Shown: positions 51,404 to 61,960 of the stretch, in pieces
Layout: every line of letters begins with the position of its first letter
Numbering within the stretch: position 1 is the stretch's first letter
Assembly (NCBI RefSeq): GCF_000941055.1
Contig: NZ_CP007202.1
Coordinates: 1,856,001 to 1,920,000 of the forward strand
Reading direction: 5' to 3'
From: Siansivirga zeaxanthinifaciens CC-SAMT-1
GTDB lineage: Bacteria > Bacteroidota > Bacteroidia > Flavobacteriales > Flavobacteriaceae
Length of the DNA stretch: 64,000 nucleotides
Made by a program: the position numbers and the translations under genes
Notes under the pieces: model-generated
What the model was told of the DNA's origin: nothing
Database searches by the model: none
Seen by the model: only the letters and a program-made list of their open reading frames with translations

Positions 51404-52924
51404 ATGAAAAATATAAATGCAATTATAGTATTATTTGTATCACTAATAACATTTGTTAGTTGTGATACCGTTCTGGATGAACAACCAGAAACTTTCTTCA
51501 ATGAAGAACAAATTTTCTCGTCTGAAGAAGGCGTAGAATCTGCAATTAACGGATTATACCAAAGTTTTGCAGACCCAGGATACCATGGTTCTTCCATACA
51601 CGGATTGGTGGCGCCATTCTCTGGTAAGTTTTATTCTAACCAAGGTGCTAGTCAAGATGCAACCAGTTTAAATTGTTTACCTAACAATACTTGGTTAATA
51701 CGTTTATGGCCAGCCATGTATTCTACCATCAATGTTTCTAACGTTATTATTCAGAATCTAGAAAATTCAACATTACCATTAGCAAATAAAGATATTGCTT
51801 TAGGTCAGGCTTATTTTATTAGAGCTGCTACCTACTTCGATTTAGTTCGTTATTTTGGTGGTGTACCATTAAAAACATCACCAACAACAGCACAAACATT
51901 GCATACACCAAGAAGTAGTGTAGAAGATACCTATGCTTTAATTATTGAAGATTTCGAAAAAGCAAAGCAATTACTTCCTAATGCAGGTGAGTATTTAATA
52001 GACCGACCAATTAAAACAGCTGCCAATGCTTATTTAGCAAAGGTATACTTGACACTTGCCAGTGCAAGTAACGATAGAGCTATGTGGCAAGCTGCTTACG
52101 ATGAAGCCATTCAGGTTTACGGAAAATATACGTTAACACCTACTTATGCAGAATTATTCGAATTAGGAAATGAAAACACTAGTGAGTCTATTTTTGAAAT
52201 TCAATATGGTGCTAACGGTGCTGTTAGAAATTCAGATGTTATTAGAATTTATACTCTAAAAGATTATTATAATTACGATACTTTTGGCCGTGTAAGACCA
52301 AATAAAGAAACTTACGATCAGCACGTAAACCAATATCCTGGAGACCCTCGTATTGATGCTACTTTTATTGCAAACTCCTATACAACAGTTGCTGGAAAAG
52401 TAGTTAAATTATATCCTGCACAAAGTAATGGTAACGATGGTTATACCGCCATAAAAAAATACCTAGAACCAAATTTTAATGGAACAACGGCAAACACCAA
52501 TTTAATTAAAATTAGATATGCCGATGTGCTACTTATGTTAGCTGAAATTGAAAATGAGTTAAACGGTCCTGCTAACGCTTACCAATATGTTAATGAGTTT
52601 TTAACCCGTGCCAGAAATACCGGTTCTTCTATAGCTGCAGAGCCAGCAGATTGGAGTGGTTTAACACAAGAAGAATTTAGAGAGCGTATTATGTATGAAA
52701 GACAATATGAATTACTTGGTGAAAACCATGAGTTTTTCGATACAAGACGCCGTGGTTACGAGTATTTCTTAAGGGAAGTAATAGAAAAACATAACAATGG
52801 TCCAAAAGGAAACAGAGATTTTGTTTACCCGGTAAGTGTAAAAAATATGTTATTACCAATACCATCCATTGAAATTTCAGGAAACCAAAAAATTACTCAA
52901 GCAGATCAAAACCCTGGTTACTAA
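51404..52924 (+). CDS. SusD/RagB family surface glycan-binding lipoprotein
   Basis: The 506-residue protein starts at MKNINAIIVLFVSLITFVSC with a lipobox cysteine. I reject a longer frame from 51335 because it overlaps susC by 58 bases and lacks a signal. SusD features are YFIRAATYFDLVRYFGGVPL, the TPR-like helical core, and the C-terminal RERIMYERQYELLGENHEFFDTRRRG. It is the lid of the SusCD complex and captures the glycan outside the cell. It is 11 bases behind susC. Confidence 0.95.
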   Translation: MKNINAIIVLFVSLITFVSCDTVLDEQPETFFNEEQIFSSEEGVESAINGLYQSFADPGYHGSSIHGLVAPFSGKFYSNQGASQDATSLNCLPNNTWLIRLWPAMYSTINVSNVIIQNLENSTLPLANKDIALGQAYFIRAATYFDLVRYFGGVPLKTSPTTAQTLHTPRSSVEDTYALIIEDFEKAKQLLPNAGEYLIDRPIKTAANAYLAKVYLTLASASNDRAMWQAAYDEAIQVYGKYTLTPTYAELFELGNENTSESIFEIQYGANGAVRNSDVIRIYTLKDYYNYDTFGRVRPNKETYDQHVNQYPGDPRIDATFIANSYTTVAGKVVKLYPAQSNGNDGYTAIKKYLEPNFNGTTANTNLIKIRYADVLLMLAEIENELNGPANAYQYVNEFLTRARNTGSSIAAEPADWSGLTQEEFRERIMYERQYELLGENHEFFDTRRRGYEYFLREVIEKHNNGPKGNRDFVYPVSVKNMLLPIPSIEISGNQKITQADQNPGY

Positions 52925-52952
52925 TACGTAGAATATAAAATCAATTTAAAAA

Positions 52953-55331
52953 ATGAAAATCAATAAAATCAGTATAACTGCTATAATCTCATGCACTTTA
53001 CTTTTTGCGGCTTGTAAAAATGAAACCAAGTCTACAACAAATGATGGTTCACCTTTATATTTAGATCCTACAGCTTCGGTTAACGATAGAGTAGAAGATT
53101 TAATGTCTCGAATGACATTAGAAGACAAAGTTTATCAAATGTGTCAATACGTTGGTTTAGAACACATGAAAGCAGCAGAATCTAAAATTTCAGCAGAAGA
53201 ATTAGATAAAAATGATGCTTTAGGCTTTTACCCGGGTGTTTTGAGTGATAGCGTTGGGCGATTAGCGGCTGCTGGTAAAATTGGTTCATTTTTACATGTT
53301 GTAACACCAGAAGAAGCTAACTATTTACAAAAATTAGCATTACAGTCGCCTTTAAAAATTCCATTATTAATAGGTATCGATGCTATTCATGGTAACGGAT
53401 TGGTAAGTGGTTCTACCATTTACCCATCTCCAATATCGCAAGCAGCCACTTTCGATGATGCTTTAGTAAAAGAAGGAAGCAGACAAACGGCTTTAGAAAT
53501 GCGTGCAAACGGTATGCATTGGTCGTTTACACCAAATATAGATGTATTACGCGATCCGCGTTGGGGACGAACAGGAGAAACTTATGGAGAAGATCCTTTT
53601 TTAGTTGGTAACATGGGTGTTGCAACAATTTCTGGTTTGCAATCTGATGATTTTACAGGTAGTGAAAATGTTATTGCTTGTGCTAAACATTTAATTGCTG
53701 GTAGTTCTTCTATTAATGGTTTAAATGCCGCACCAACCGATGTATCTAAGCGTACTTTATTTGAAATTTTCTTACCACCATATCGACGTGCAGTTCAAGA
53801 AGCTAATGTGTTTTCAATTATGGCTGCTCATAACGAGGTTGCTGGTATGCCAGGACACATGGATAAGTTCATGATGAACGATTTAATGCGCGAGCGTTGG
53901 GGCTTTAATGGCTTTTATGTAAGCGATTGGAATGATGTTTCTCGTATTGCTTATTGGCATCATGTTGCGAAAGATTTTAAACAATCTATTGAATTTTCTG
54001 TTAATGCGGGTATGGACATGAATATGCATGGTCCAACATTCGATAAACTTTTAATTGAATTAGTTAACGAAGGAAAAGTTGATGTTGCTCGTGTAAATTA
54101 TGCTTGTAAAAAATTATTAGAAGTTAAATTCCGTTTAGGCTTGTTTGAAAATCCTTTTGTAGATATAGAAAAATCGAAAACAGTTAATTTCTCTGAAGCT
54201 CATCAAAAAAATGCTTTAGAACAAGCGCGCAGATCTATTGTTTTACAAACTAACAAAAACAATGCCTTACCACTTTCAGAGAATGGAAACGGAAAAACTA
54301 TTTTTATAACCGGCCCAAATGCTAACAACCAAACAACTTTAGGCGATTGGGTATCACCACAACCAGAAGAAAATGTAGTTACTATGGTAGAGGGCATCAC
54401 TCAAATTGGTGAAGCTAAAGGTTATAAAGTAAATTATTTCGATTCGGGAGACCGTTCTAAAGAAATTACAGATGCTAATATCGATTTAGCAGCACAAAAA
54501 GCTAAACAATCAGATATAGTTATTTTGGTTCTAGGTGAAAATTCTTTCCGTCACGACTGGCCTCGTAAAACAACAGGTGAAAACATTGATAGAGCGACTT
54601 TAAAACTTTCTGGGAACCAGATGAAGTTAGCTAATAAAATTTTAGATTTAGGTAAAAAAGTTATTGTTGTTTACATTAGTGGAAGCCCAATTGCCGAACC
54701 AGGTCTTGAAAATCGAGCAAACGCTGTTTTAAATACTTGGGAAAGTGGTGCTTTTGCAGGTCAGGCTGCAGCCGAGATATTATTTGGTCAAGTAAATCCT
54801 TCAGGTAAATTACCATTAACAGTACCTCGTAGTGTGGGACAGTTACAAATGGTTTACAACCACAAACCAACGGCTTACATCCACAAGTACAATACAGAGA
54901 AAAAGGTGCCATTACATCCATTTGGTTTTGGTTTAAGTTATACCAACTTTGAATTTTCAGAGCCTAAATTATCTAAAGATGTTTTTGCTGGTATTGACGA
55001 TGTTATTAACGTAACTGTTGAGGTTTCAAATACAGGTGCTCTTGATGGTGAAGAAGTGGTACAATTATATATTCACGACGATATTAGTTCGTACACCAGA
55101 CCAGTAAAAGAACTTAAAGGATATAAAAGAATCGCTTTAAAAGCAGGAGAAACCAAATCGGTAACCATTCCTGTTAAAGCAGAAAGTTTAGCGATGTACG
55201 ACAAAGATTTCAATTTTGTTGTAGAGCCTGGAACTTTTACAATAATGACGGGTAACTCATCTGCAGATAAAGATTTAAAAACTACAACAATATCGGTAGC
55301 AGAAGGTATTGTACTCGATAAAAACAAATAA
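52953..55331 (+). CDS. Glycoside hydrolase family 3 (exo-beta-glycosidase), lipoprotein
   Basis: The 792-residue protein has a lipobox (CTLLFAACKN). The GH3 N-terminal barrel has GIDAIHGNGLVSGSTIYPSP, DPRWGRTGETYGEDP, the substrate KH pair at 245-246 and the nucleophile D325 in GFYVSDWNDV. The second domain (IFITGPNANNQTTLGDW) and a fibronectin III-like C-terminus (EVSNTGALDGEEVVQLYIH) complete the usual three-domain layout. It should cut beta-linked glucose or xylose from non-reducing ends in the periplasm; which one is not decided. It is the third gene of the susC operon. Confidence 0.94.
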   Translation: MKINKISITAIISCTLLFAACKNETKSTTNDGSPLYLDPTASVNDRVEDLMSRMTLEDKVYQMCQYVGLEHMKAAESKISAEELDKNDALGFYPGVLSDSVGRLAAAGKIGSFLHVVTPEEANYLQKLALQSPLKIPLLIGIDAIHGNGLVSGSTIYPSPISQAATFDDALVKEGSRQTALEMRANGMHWSFTPNIDVLRDPRWGRTGETYGEDPFLVGNMGVATISGLQSDDFTGSENVIACAKHLIAGSSSINGLNAAPTDVSKRTLFEIFLPPYRRAVQEANVFSIMAAHNEVAGMPGHMDKFMMNDLMRERWGFNGFYVSDWNDVSRIAYWHHVAKDFKQSIEFSVNAGMDMNMHGPTFDKLLIELVNEGKVDVARVNYACKKLLEVKFRLGLFENPFVDIEKSKTVNFSEAHQKNALEQARRSIVLQTNKNNALPLSENGNGKTIFITGPNANNQTTLGDWVSPQPEENVVTMVEGITQIGEAKGYKVNYFDSGDRSKEITDANIDLAAQKAKQSDIVILVLGENSFRHDWPRKTTGENIDRATLKLSGNQMKLANKILDLGKKVIVVYISGSPIAEPGLENRANAVLNTWESGAFAGQAAAEILFGQVNPSGKLPLTVPRSVGQLQMVYNHKPTAYIHKYNTEKKVPLHPFGFGLSYTNFEFSEPKLSKDVFAGIDDVINVTVEVSNTGALDGEEVVQLYIHDDISSYTRPVKELKGYKRIALKAGETKSVTIPVKAESLAMYDKDFNFVVEPGTFTIMTGNSSADKDLKTTTISVAEGIVLDKNK

Positions 55332-55332
55332 T

Positions 55333-56967
55333 ATGCTCAACAAAATTAAATTATTTACCGCCTGTACTTTGGTCATGTTTTCCTGTAAGGAAGGTGTAAA
55401 AGAACAGGCTTCAAACGAACTCGTTAAAGCAGAAGCTGTGCGCCCTAATATTATTTATATCATGGCCGACGATTTAACAACCCAGGCTATAAGCGCATAT
55501 GGTGGTATTTATAAAGATATTGCTCCAACACCTAACATAGACAGATTGGCTAAAGAAGGTATGTTGTTCCAGGATGTACTTTGTACCAATGCTATTTGTG
55601 GTCCTTCAAGAGCTGCAATCTTAACTGGTAATTATAGTAACATAAACGGGTACTATAAAAATGAGAGCGGTGGTAAATTTGATGAATCTCAATGGACATT
55701 TCCTCAGGAGTTTCAAAAAAATGGCTATCAAACATCTTTATTTGGAAAATGGCATTTAGGTACCGAGCCTAAAGGGTTCGATATGTATAAATATCATAAT
55801 TCAGCAGGGCAACAAGGTCATTATTGGGATCCTGTTTACAATGAAAATGGTGTTGATGTTAAAGAGAAAGGGTATTCAACAAACTTGAGTACAGATTTCG
55901 CTATCAATTGGTTACAAGAGGGCAGAAAGCAAGATGCGCCTTTTATGATGTTGTTACAATATAAAGCACCTCACAGGCCTTGGGAGCCAGATACCAAATA
56001 CGAAACGCTTTGGGATGATATTGAAATGCCTTATCCTGCCACTTTTAACGACGATTATAAAGGTCGTGAATTAACAGCAGGCGATACAGAAATGACTATG
56101 GATTATTTCTCACGTCGCGATATGAAGTTGGAAGAGCCAAAAAATTTAAAAGGAAAAGAGAAAATAAAATGGGCTTTTTATGGTGCTAAACCTGGAGAAA
56201 TTGTTCAGCCAGAAGGTATGAACGAAGAAGAAGGTAGAAAATGGCGTTACCAAACTTATATTAAAGATTATTTAGCTTGTGTTAAATCGGTAGACGATAA
56301 TATTGGTCGTATTTTAAAATATTTAGATGATAATGGTCTGGCAGAAAACACAGTAATTGTATTAACATCAGATCAAGGTTTTTATTTAGGAGATCATGGT
56401 TTTTTCGATAAGCGCTTTATTTACGAAGAATCTTTAAGAATGCCATTTATTGTTAAATATCCTAAACTGGTAAAAGCGGGGTCTAAAAATGAAGATATTA
56501 TTAGTAATATCGATTTTGCTCCAACACTTTTAGATTTAGCAAATATTAAAACAACACAGCCTATTCAAGGAGTAAGTTTTAAATCTAATTTAGAAGGCAC
56601 TACACCAATCGATTGGCAAAAAGGAATGTATTATCACTATTACGAATTCCCTTATTGGCATCATGTGCAACCACATTATGGCATACGAACTCAAAAATAT
56701 ACCTTAGCTCATTTCTATTATAATATTGATGTTTGGGAGCTTTACGATTTAGAAAAAGATCCGCAGCAATTAAACAATATTATTAATGCGCCAGAATACG
56801 CAAATGTTGTTTCAGATTTAAAATCGCAACTAAAAGAGTTAATGAAAAAATACGAAAACGATAAAACTTTAGCTGATTTTAGAGTGATTACCGATAAAGA
56901 TTTTGGTTCGATTGTAGATCATCAAGACGAAGAAACATCAGTGCAAGATATTTTAACTAATAAATAG
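55333..56967 (+). CDS. Sulfatase (S1), lipoprotein
   Basis: The 544-residue protein starts at MLNKIKLFTA, one base after the GH3 stop, with lipobox LVMFSCKEG. Motifs are IYIMADDLTTQA, the formylglycine site CGPSRAAILTG with C89, GKWHLG, and VLTSDQGFYLGDHGFFDKRF for the second metal site. The C-terminal part (YYHYYEFPYWHHVQPHYGIR and WELYDLEKDPQQLNN) is of the DUF4976 type found in heparan and related sulfatases. Exact sulfate position unknown. It is in the susCD operon. Confidence 0.93.
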   Translation: MLNKIKLFTACTLVMFSCKEGVKEQASNELVKAEAVRPNIIYIMADDLTTQAISAYGGIYKDIAPTPNIDRLAKEGMLFQDVLCTNAICGPSRAAILTGNYSNINGYYKNESGGKFDESQWTFPQEFQKNGYQTSLFGKWHLGTEPKGFDMYKYHNSAGQQGHYWDPVYNENGVDVKEKGYSTNLSTDFAINWLQEGRKQDAPFMMLLQYKAPHRPWEPDTKYETLWDDIEMPYPATFNDDYKGRELTAGDTEMTMDYFSRRDMKLEEPKNLKGKEKIKWAFYGAKPGEIVQPEGMNEEEGRKWRYQTYIKDYLACVKSVDDNIGRILKYLDDNGLAENTVIVLTSDQGFYLGDHGFFDKRFIYEESLRMPFIVKYPKLVKAGSKNEDIISNIDFAPTLLDLANIKTTQPIQGVSFKSNLEGTTPIDWQKGMYYHYYEFPYWHHVQPHYGIRTQKYTLAHFYYNIDVWELYDLEKDPQQLNNIINAPEYANVVSDLKSQLKELMKKYENDKTLADFRVITDKDFGSIVDHQDEETSVQDILTNK

Positions 56968-56972
56968 TAGTA

Positions 56973-58565
56973 ATGAAAAAAATAGTTTCAATTGTAGTGC
57001 TTTTAATAGCCGTAATACTTGTAGCATGTAATACAACTAAAAGTACTAAAGAAGCAAAATCTAATGCCAGTAATCAAGCTTCTTCAGTTACTGGAAAGAA
57101 AAAAAATATTCTTTTTATTGCCATCGACGATTTAAAGCCATTGCTTTCAAATTACGGTCATTCAGAAATGATTACCCCTAATTTCGATCGTTTGGCAAAG
57201 ATGGGAATGTCTTTTACAAACGCTCACGTTCAGTACGCCGTATGTGGCCCATCACGTGCTAGTGTTATGACAGGTACTAACCCAGACAGAACGAAAGTGT
57301 GGGATTTGCATACAGATTTTAGAGAATCGGCACCAGATTTAATCTCTATGCCCGAGTATTTAATTTCTCAAGGTTACGAAACAACGGCAGTAGGTAAAAT
57401 TTACCACAAAGGCTCTTCATCACCGGGTCATGACGGGAAAAGCTGGAGCATGCCTCATAAACTACCTAAAAATTACGATTCTAAATATGGCGATGCGGCT
57501 TTCGAATATTATCAAGATCCAGAAACTAAAAAGTTAATTGGTCAGTTTGAAGAAGAAGGAAAAGCAAAAGGGTTAAAAGGTGGTAAATTACGTGATTATG
57601 TGTTTAAACGCGTAAAGCCGAGTACCGAAAGTGCCGATGTTAGCGACGAAGCCTATCAAGATGGTTTGTACACAAAAACAGCGCTTAAACAAATGGCAGA
57701 TTTACAGGCTACAGGTAAGCCTTGGTTTTTAGGTGTTGGTTTTCAAAAACCACATTTACCATTTGTGGCTCCAAAAAAATACTGGGATTTGTATGATAGA
57801 AGTAAAGTTAAATTAGCCGAATTTCAACAATTATCTGAAGGGACCCCTTTATTTGCTTTTCATAATTTTGGCGAGCTAAGAGCGTACAGTGATATTGATG
57901 ATAACTACGATATTGGAGAAATTATTGACGAAGCTAAACAACGCGAATTGGTTCACGGTTACATGGCTTGTATTTCTTACATCGATGCGCAGTTGGGTAA
58001 GTTATTAGACGCACTAGAGCGTAAAAATTTATTAGATGATACCATTATTGTGCTTTGGGGCGACCATGGATGGCATTTAGGCGATCACACCGAATGGTGT
58101 AAGCATTCAAACTTCGAACAAGCAACACGTATTCCGTTTATGTTTGCTGGTCCGGGCGTTACTAAAAATCAAACTTCACACCATCCTGTGAATTTAGTAG
58201 ATTTATTTCCAACGGTATTTGAATTGGCAAATGTGCCGCAAAGTTCTCAAACCGAAGGCAAATCGTTAGTACCACTTTTAGATAACGACCCATCAACGAC
58301 CATAGCCATGGATTATGCCTATCACCAATACGCCCGTGGTAAACGTATGGGATATTCTGTTCGCACAGAGCGTTTTCGTTACACCGAATGGCACGATAAC
58401 GATTATAGAAGTTTTAAAACCTATAACGATAGTAACATAGTAGGTCGAGAATTATACGATTACGAGAAAGACCCATTAGAAACTAAAAATTTAGTAGACG
58501 ACCCAAATTACAAACAGTATGTTAGTACTTTAAAAGCAAAGCTTAAAGGTCACTTAACAAAATAA
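56973..58565 (+). CDS. Iduronate-2-sulfatase-like sulfatase (S1), lipoprotein
   Basis: The 530-residue protein has a lipobox (AVILVACNTT), LFIAIDDLKPLLSNYG, the formylglycine site CGPSRASVMTG with C91, AVGKIYHKG, and LWGDHGWHLGDHTEWCKHSN. It resembles the iduronate-2-sulfatase group and is related to the 46494-47981 protein. It is five bases behind the previous sulfatase and ends the first susC transcription unit, since a terminator follows. Confidence 0.93.
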   Translation: MKKIVSIVVLLIAVILVACNTTKSTKEAKSNASNQASSVTGKKKNILFIAIDDLKPLLSNYGHSEMITPNFDRLAKMGMSFTNAHVQYAVCGPSRASVMTGTNPDRTKVWDLHTDFRESAPDLISMPEYLISQGYETTAVGKIYHKGSSSPGHDGKSWSMPHKLPKNYDSKYGDAAFEYYQDPETKKLIGQFEEEGKAKGLKGGKLRDYVFKRVKPSTESADVSDEAYQDGLYTKTALKQMADLQATGKPWFLGVGFQKPHLPFVAPKKYWDLYDRSKVKLAEFQQLSEGTPLFAFHNFGELRAYSDIDDNYDIGEIIDEAKQRELVHGYMACISYIDAQLGKLLDALERKNLLDDTIIVLWGDHGWHLGDHTEWCKHSNFEQATRIPFMFAGPGVTKNQTSHHPVNLVDLFPTVFELANVPQSSQTEGKSLVPLLDNDPSTTIAMDYAYHQYARGKRMGYSVRTERFRYTEWHDNDYRSFKTYNDSNIVGRELYDYEKDPLETKNLVDDPNYKQYVSTLKAKLKGHLTK

Positions 58566-58569
58566 TTTA

Positions 58570-58600
58570 AAAAGCGATGATATTAATTATCGCTTTTTTT
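58570..58600 (+). terminator. Intrinsic terminator after the sulfatase operon
   Basis: AAAAGCGAT / ATCGCTTTT forms the stem with a ten-base loop and a T-tract, just behind the stop at 58565. Confidence 0.8.
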
Positions 58601-58656
58601 TACAAGACTAAATTAAACGACACGACATTATTAGAGTCTAATTAATAAAAAATAGC

Positions 58657-60111
58657 ATGAAAAAAAATATAGCATTTATAGCACTTTGTTTTTCAGTTTT
58701 TTGCTTTTCGTAAAATAAACCAAACATTTTAATTATTCACACCGACGATTTAGGTTACCACGATTTAAGTATTACGGGTTCGCAGTTATACGACACCCCT
58801 AATATTGATGCTTTAGCCAACCAATCGGTAAATTTTACAAATGCTTACAGTAGCTATCCGCGTTGTACCCCATCACGTTACGGCATGATGACTGGTACCT
58901 ATCCTGTAAACGAAAATAAAGGGCATTTAGGAGGCATTCCAGAAGATAAAAACTTTATCAAGCAATTTAACAATGCTGGTTATAATACCTATTATGTTGG
59001 TAAATGGCATTTGGGTGAAGGTGATAGCGACCCTATACCTTTCGGATTTACAGATTCGTATGCTGCTGGTAGAGCTGGTGGATTAGGTTCACGTTTTTTT
59101 CCTTTTAATTTTGATAAGAATGGGAAGCGTCATAAAGAGCAAGTTGAAAATTTAGAACAAGATGGTAAAGAAGGTGACTATGCATCAGATATGTTAACCA
59201 ATCACACCATTGATTTCATTAAAAACAATCCTAAAGACAAACCGTTTTTAGCAATTTTAGTTTTTTATGCTGTTCATACACCAATTGAAGCAAAGCCAGA
59301 AGATGAAGCAAGAAATAAAGAGCAATTAAAAGGTATCGATTTTGGTGACACACCAGAATACATAAAAGAAGGCGAAGGCCGACGTAAAATGCGTCAAGAT
59401 GATGCTGCTTACGCTGGAATGGTTGAAAATGTAGACCAAAATGTTGGTAAACTTCTTCAAACTTTAAAAGATATGGGAATCGATAAAAATACCATTATTG
59501 TATTTTCATCAGACCACGGAGGCTTATCTAACGATGGTAATAAAGGTGAGCGCCACTTAGCTACAACAAACTTTCCGTTAAAAGCGGGTAAAGGACACCT
59601 TTACGAAGGTGGTATTCGTGTACCATTATTTGTAAAATGGGATAACCAATTAAAACCCAGAGTAGAAGATAAATCTATCGTTTTGGGAATGGATGTATTT
59701 CCAACCTTGTTAGATTTAGCATTAAACAAAAAAGTTAATGGCGTAGACGGACAAAGTTATGCTGCCGTTTTAAAAGGCAAAGATTCTTGGCAAGATAGAA
59801 CCGTTTATTGGATGTCGCGCAAAGCCAGACCACATAGCACGGGCGATAGTAAAATGATTGCTGTACGTTCTGGAGATTATAAATTGGTTCAATATTTAGA
59901 TACAAAAAAAGTTGAATTGTATAATTTGAAAAAAGATGTAAGTGAAGCTCATGATCTTTCGGAAAAAGATTCTAAAAAAACAGCACAGATGCTTCAGTTA
60001 TTAAAAGATTGGAAAAAAGAGATGATGGTTCCAGAGCGTATGGATGTTGGAAAAAAAGTTAAAGGAAACAACAACGAAACAAAAAATGAAAAAAACAAGA
60101 ATAAATTTTAA
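58657..60111 (+). pseudogene. Sulfatase (S1) interrupted by an in-frame TAA
   Basis: From the ATG at 58657 the frame encodes MKKNIAFIALCFSVFCFS and then TAA (58711-58713). In the same frame it continues with NKPNILIIHTDDLGYHD, the formylglycine site CTPSRYGMMTG (codon 70), GKWHLGEGD and FSSDHGGLSNDG, through to 60111. The TAA sits where a signal-peptide boundary Gln (CAA) is expected. A start at 58885 would lose the catalytic Cys. The rest of the gene is undamaged and closely related to the sulfatase at 63079, so the stop is recent, a sequencing error, or read through. Confidence 0.82.
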
Positions 60112-60146
60112 AGTATTTTTGTGGTTAATCAAAAAATTAACAAACA

Positions 60147-61958
60147 ATGACCATTACCAAGCTAATACCTTCTGCATTAATAGTTTTATTTTTTAGTACA
60201 TTTTCAACTTTTGGACAAACGGTAACTACAACTTTAGATCCAACGGTTAGAGATATTTCAGATTTAAATATCGGATTTAATCGCCGCTCTGATAACGGAA
60301 CTTGGTGGACCGATACCTCGTTTATTAATCTGGTTTCAGAGATGAATCCTGATGTTGTAAGATATCCTGGAGGTACACAAGCTAATTACTGGGACTGGAG
60401 TACAGGTCAATTTTTAGAAAACACCGATAAGGCATGGGGAAATAAAGAAGTACTTTTAATCCCCGATTTTATTACTGCGTTACCAAGTAGAACTAAAATA
60501 ATTTACGTAGTTAATATGGCGCGCCCAACTCCGGCAACAGGCGTGAGTGTTAATGCCAGCGAAGCGGTTTTAAAAAGTGATGCTACTTTAAATTTAAAAA
60601 TTACAGATATGCTTAACGCTATAGCAGAGTTTGTTTCAAACGGAAAAGAACCTTATGCTATTGAGTTGGGTAACGAATTTTATTTTGGAAATATTGAAGC
60701 GGGCATTTTTGAAATTGTTGAAGTTGATAATAACGGAACCACCGAATATTATTCAGGTTGGGATGCGGCAAACAATCAGCCTTACCTAACATTCGATAAA
60801 AGAGATGCTACCGATATTAGTGCCTTATTTTATTTGAAACAATGCAAAACGGTTGTATCTGCTATAAAAGCACAATATCCAAATATGAAATTTGCATTAG
60901 TTACCACCAAAGGCGGTAATGGCAACTCTACAAGAGAGCGCTGGAATAATACTATTTTTAATAATCTGGCTACCAATCCAGAATTTTCGACTCTTAAAGC
61001 AGATGTCGATGCTGTAACACAACACCATTATCTTACCGATACTTATGGCGATCAAACAGTAATAACCGACAATGCCACTGCCAGAGTAGCCATTGCAGAA
61101 GGTATTCAGTATCCAATTGATGCGCAGTCAGATTACGATTTAGTTCCAAATGATTACAAAATCTGGTTAACAGAATATGGTGTAACTAAGCCAAATGCCG
61201 ATTTAACATGGGCTTCAGGATTACGTTTTGCTGCTTTGGCTTACAGTTGGTTAAATCGCGGTGATAAAATAGGTCAGTTAGATTACCATTACATTTCGGA
61301 TGCCAATGTTGTAAAAACAGGATCACCAATGATTTTGGCTCCCATTGGTATTGCAGCAAAATCACTGGCTTTAGCAAGTGCAAACATGACCGAAATGCAA
61401 AAAATAACCTTTTCAAACAATCCGATATCTGTTAATGGTGTAGAATCGTTATTTGGTTATAAATTTAAAAGTGGAAGTAGAGAAACTGTATTTATTATCA
61501 ATATTTCTAATGCCAGTTTTTCCGATGTGCAAATAGGAAATTTATTTACTTACAATGGCGCACAAACCTTAACAAGATACCATTCGGGATCACCTTTTGT
61601 AAGTGGTGTTGCAGACGGCGACTCTAATATAGTTTACACAAATACAACCTTGTCGGGTAGTTTAGATGCGAGACGTTTTTCTATTTCGGTTATCGAAGTT
61701 GATAAAACTTTAAATGTTTCACAGAATGAATTTTCTAAAGCATCTGTGTTTCCAAACCCAACGAGCGATGTATTAAACATAAAAGCTTCAGAAAAAATAA
61801 ATTCTTTAGAACTCTACAACATTAATGGTGTAAAAGTGTATTCAAAAGAAAATATTGAAAATCAATTTATTAATATAAGTAAATTATCTTCAGGAGTTTA
61901 CATTCTAAAATTGAATACCAATAACGGTTCAGAATTCAAAAGAATCATAAAAAATTAA
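60147..61958 (+). CDS. Clan GH-A-type glycoside hydrolase with T9SS tail
   Basis: The 603-residue protein has a signal peptide (LIPSALIVLFFSTFSTFGQ). A catalytic barrel follows with VRYPGGTQANYWDW, the likely acid/base E177 in ELGNEFYF, an HHY segment (293-295), and the likely nucleophile E343 in WLTEYG. This layout is that of GH39/GH51/GH79-like clan A enzymes; I cannot fix the family. The C-terminus (FPNPTSDVLNIKAS, GVYILKLN) is a T9SS type A sorting domain, so it is secreted or surface-bound and may act on polymer outside the cell. It is two bases ahead of the GH10 gene. Confidence 0.85.
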   Translation: MTITKLIPSALIVLFFSTFSTFGQTVTTTLDPTVRDISDLNIGFNRRSDNGTWWTDTSFINLVSEMNPDVVRYPGGTQANYWDWSTGQFLENTDKAWGNKEVLLIPDFITALPSRTKIIYVVNMARPTPATGVSVNASEAVLKSDATLNLKITDMLNAIAEFVSNGKEPYAIELGNEFYFGNIEAGIFEIVEVDNNGTTEYYSGWDAANNQPYLTFDKRDATDISALFYLKQCKTVVSAIKAQYPNMKFALVTTKGGNGNSTRERWNNTIFNNLATNPEFSTLKADVDAVTQHHYLTDTYGDQTVITDNATARVAIAEGIQYPIDAQSDYDLVPNDYKIWLTEYGVTKPNADLTWASGLRFAALAYSWLNRGDKIGQLDYHYISDANVVKTGSPMILAPIGIAAKSLALASANMTEMQKITFSNNPISVNGVESLFGYKFKSGSRETVFIINISNASFSDVQIGNLFTYNGAQTLTRYHSGSPFVSGVADGDSNIVYTNTTLSGSLDARRFSISVIEVDKTLNVSQNEFSKASVFPNPTSDVLNIKASEKINSLELYNINGVKVYSKENIENQFINISKLSSGVYILKLNTNNGSEFKRIIKN

Positions 61959-61960
61959 AC

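Noticed and set aside
58885..60111. Treating the ATG at 58885 as the true start of the interrupted sulfatase
   Set aside because: It would remove the signal peptide, the first metal-binding residues and the catalytic CTPSR, all of which are present in frame upstream up to the TAA.
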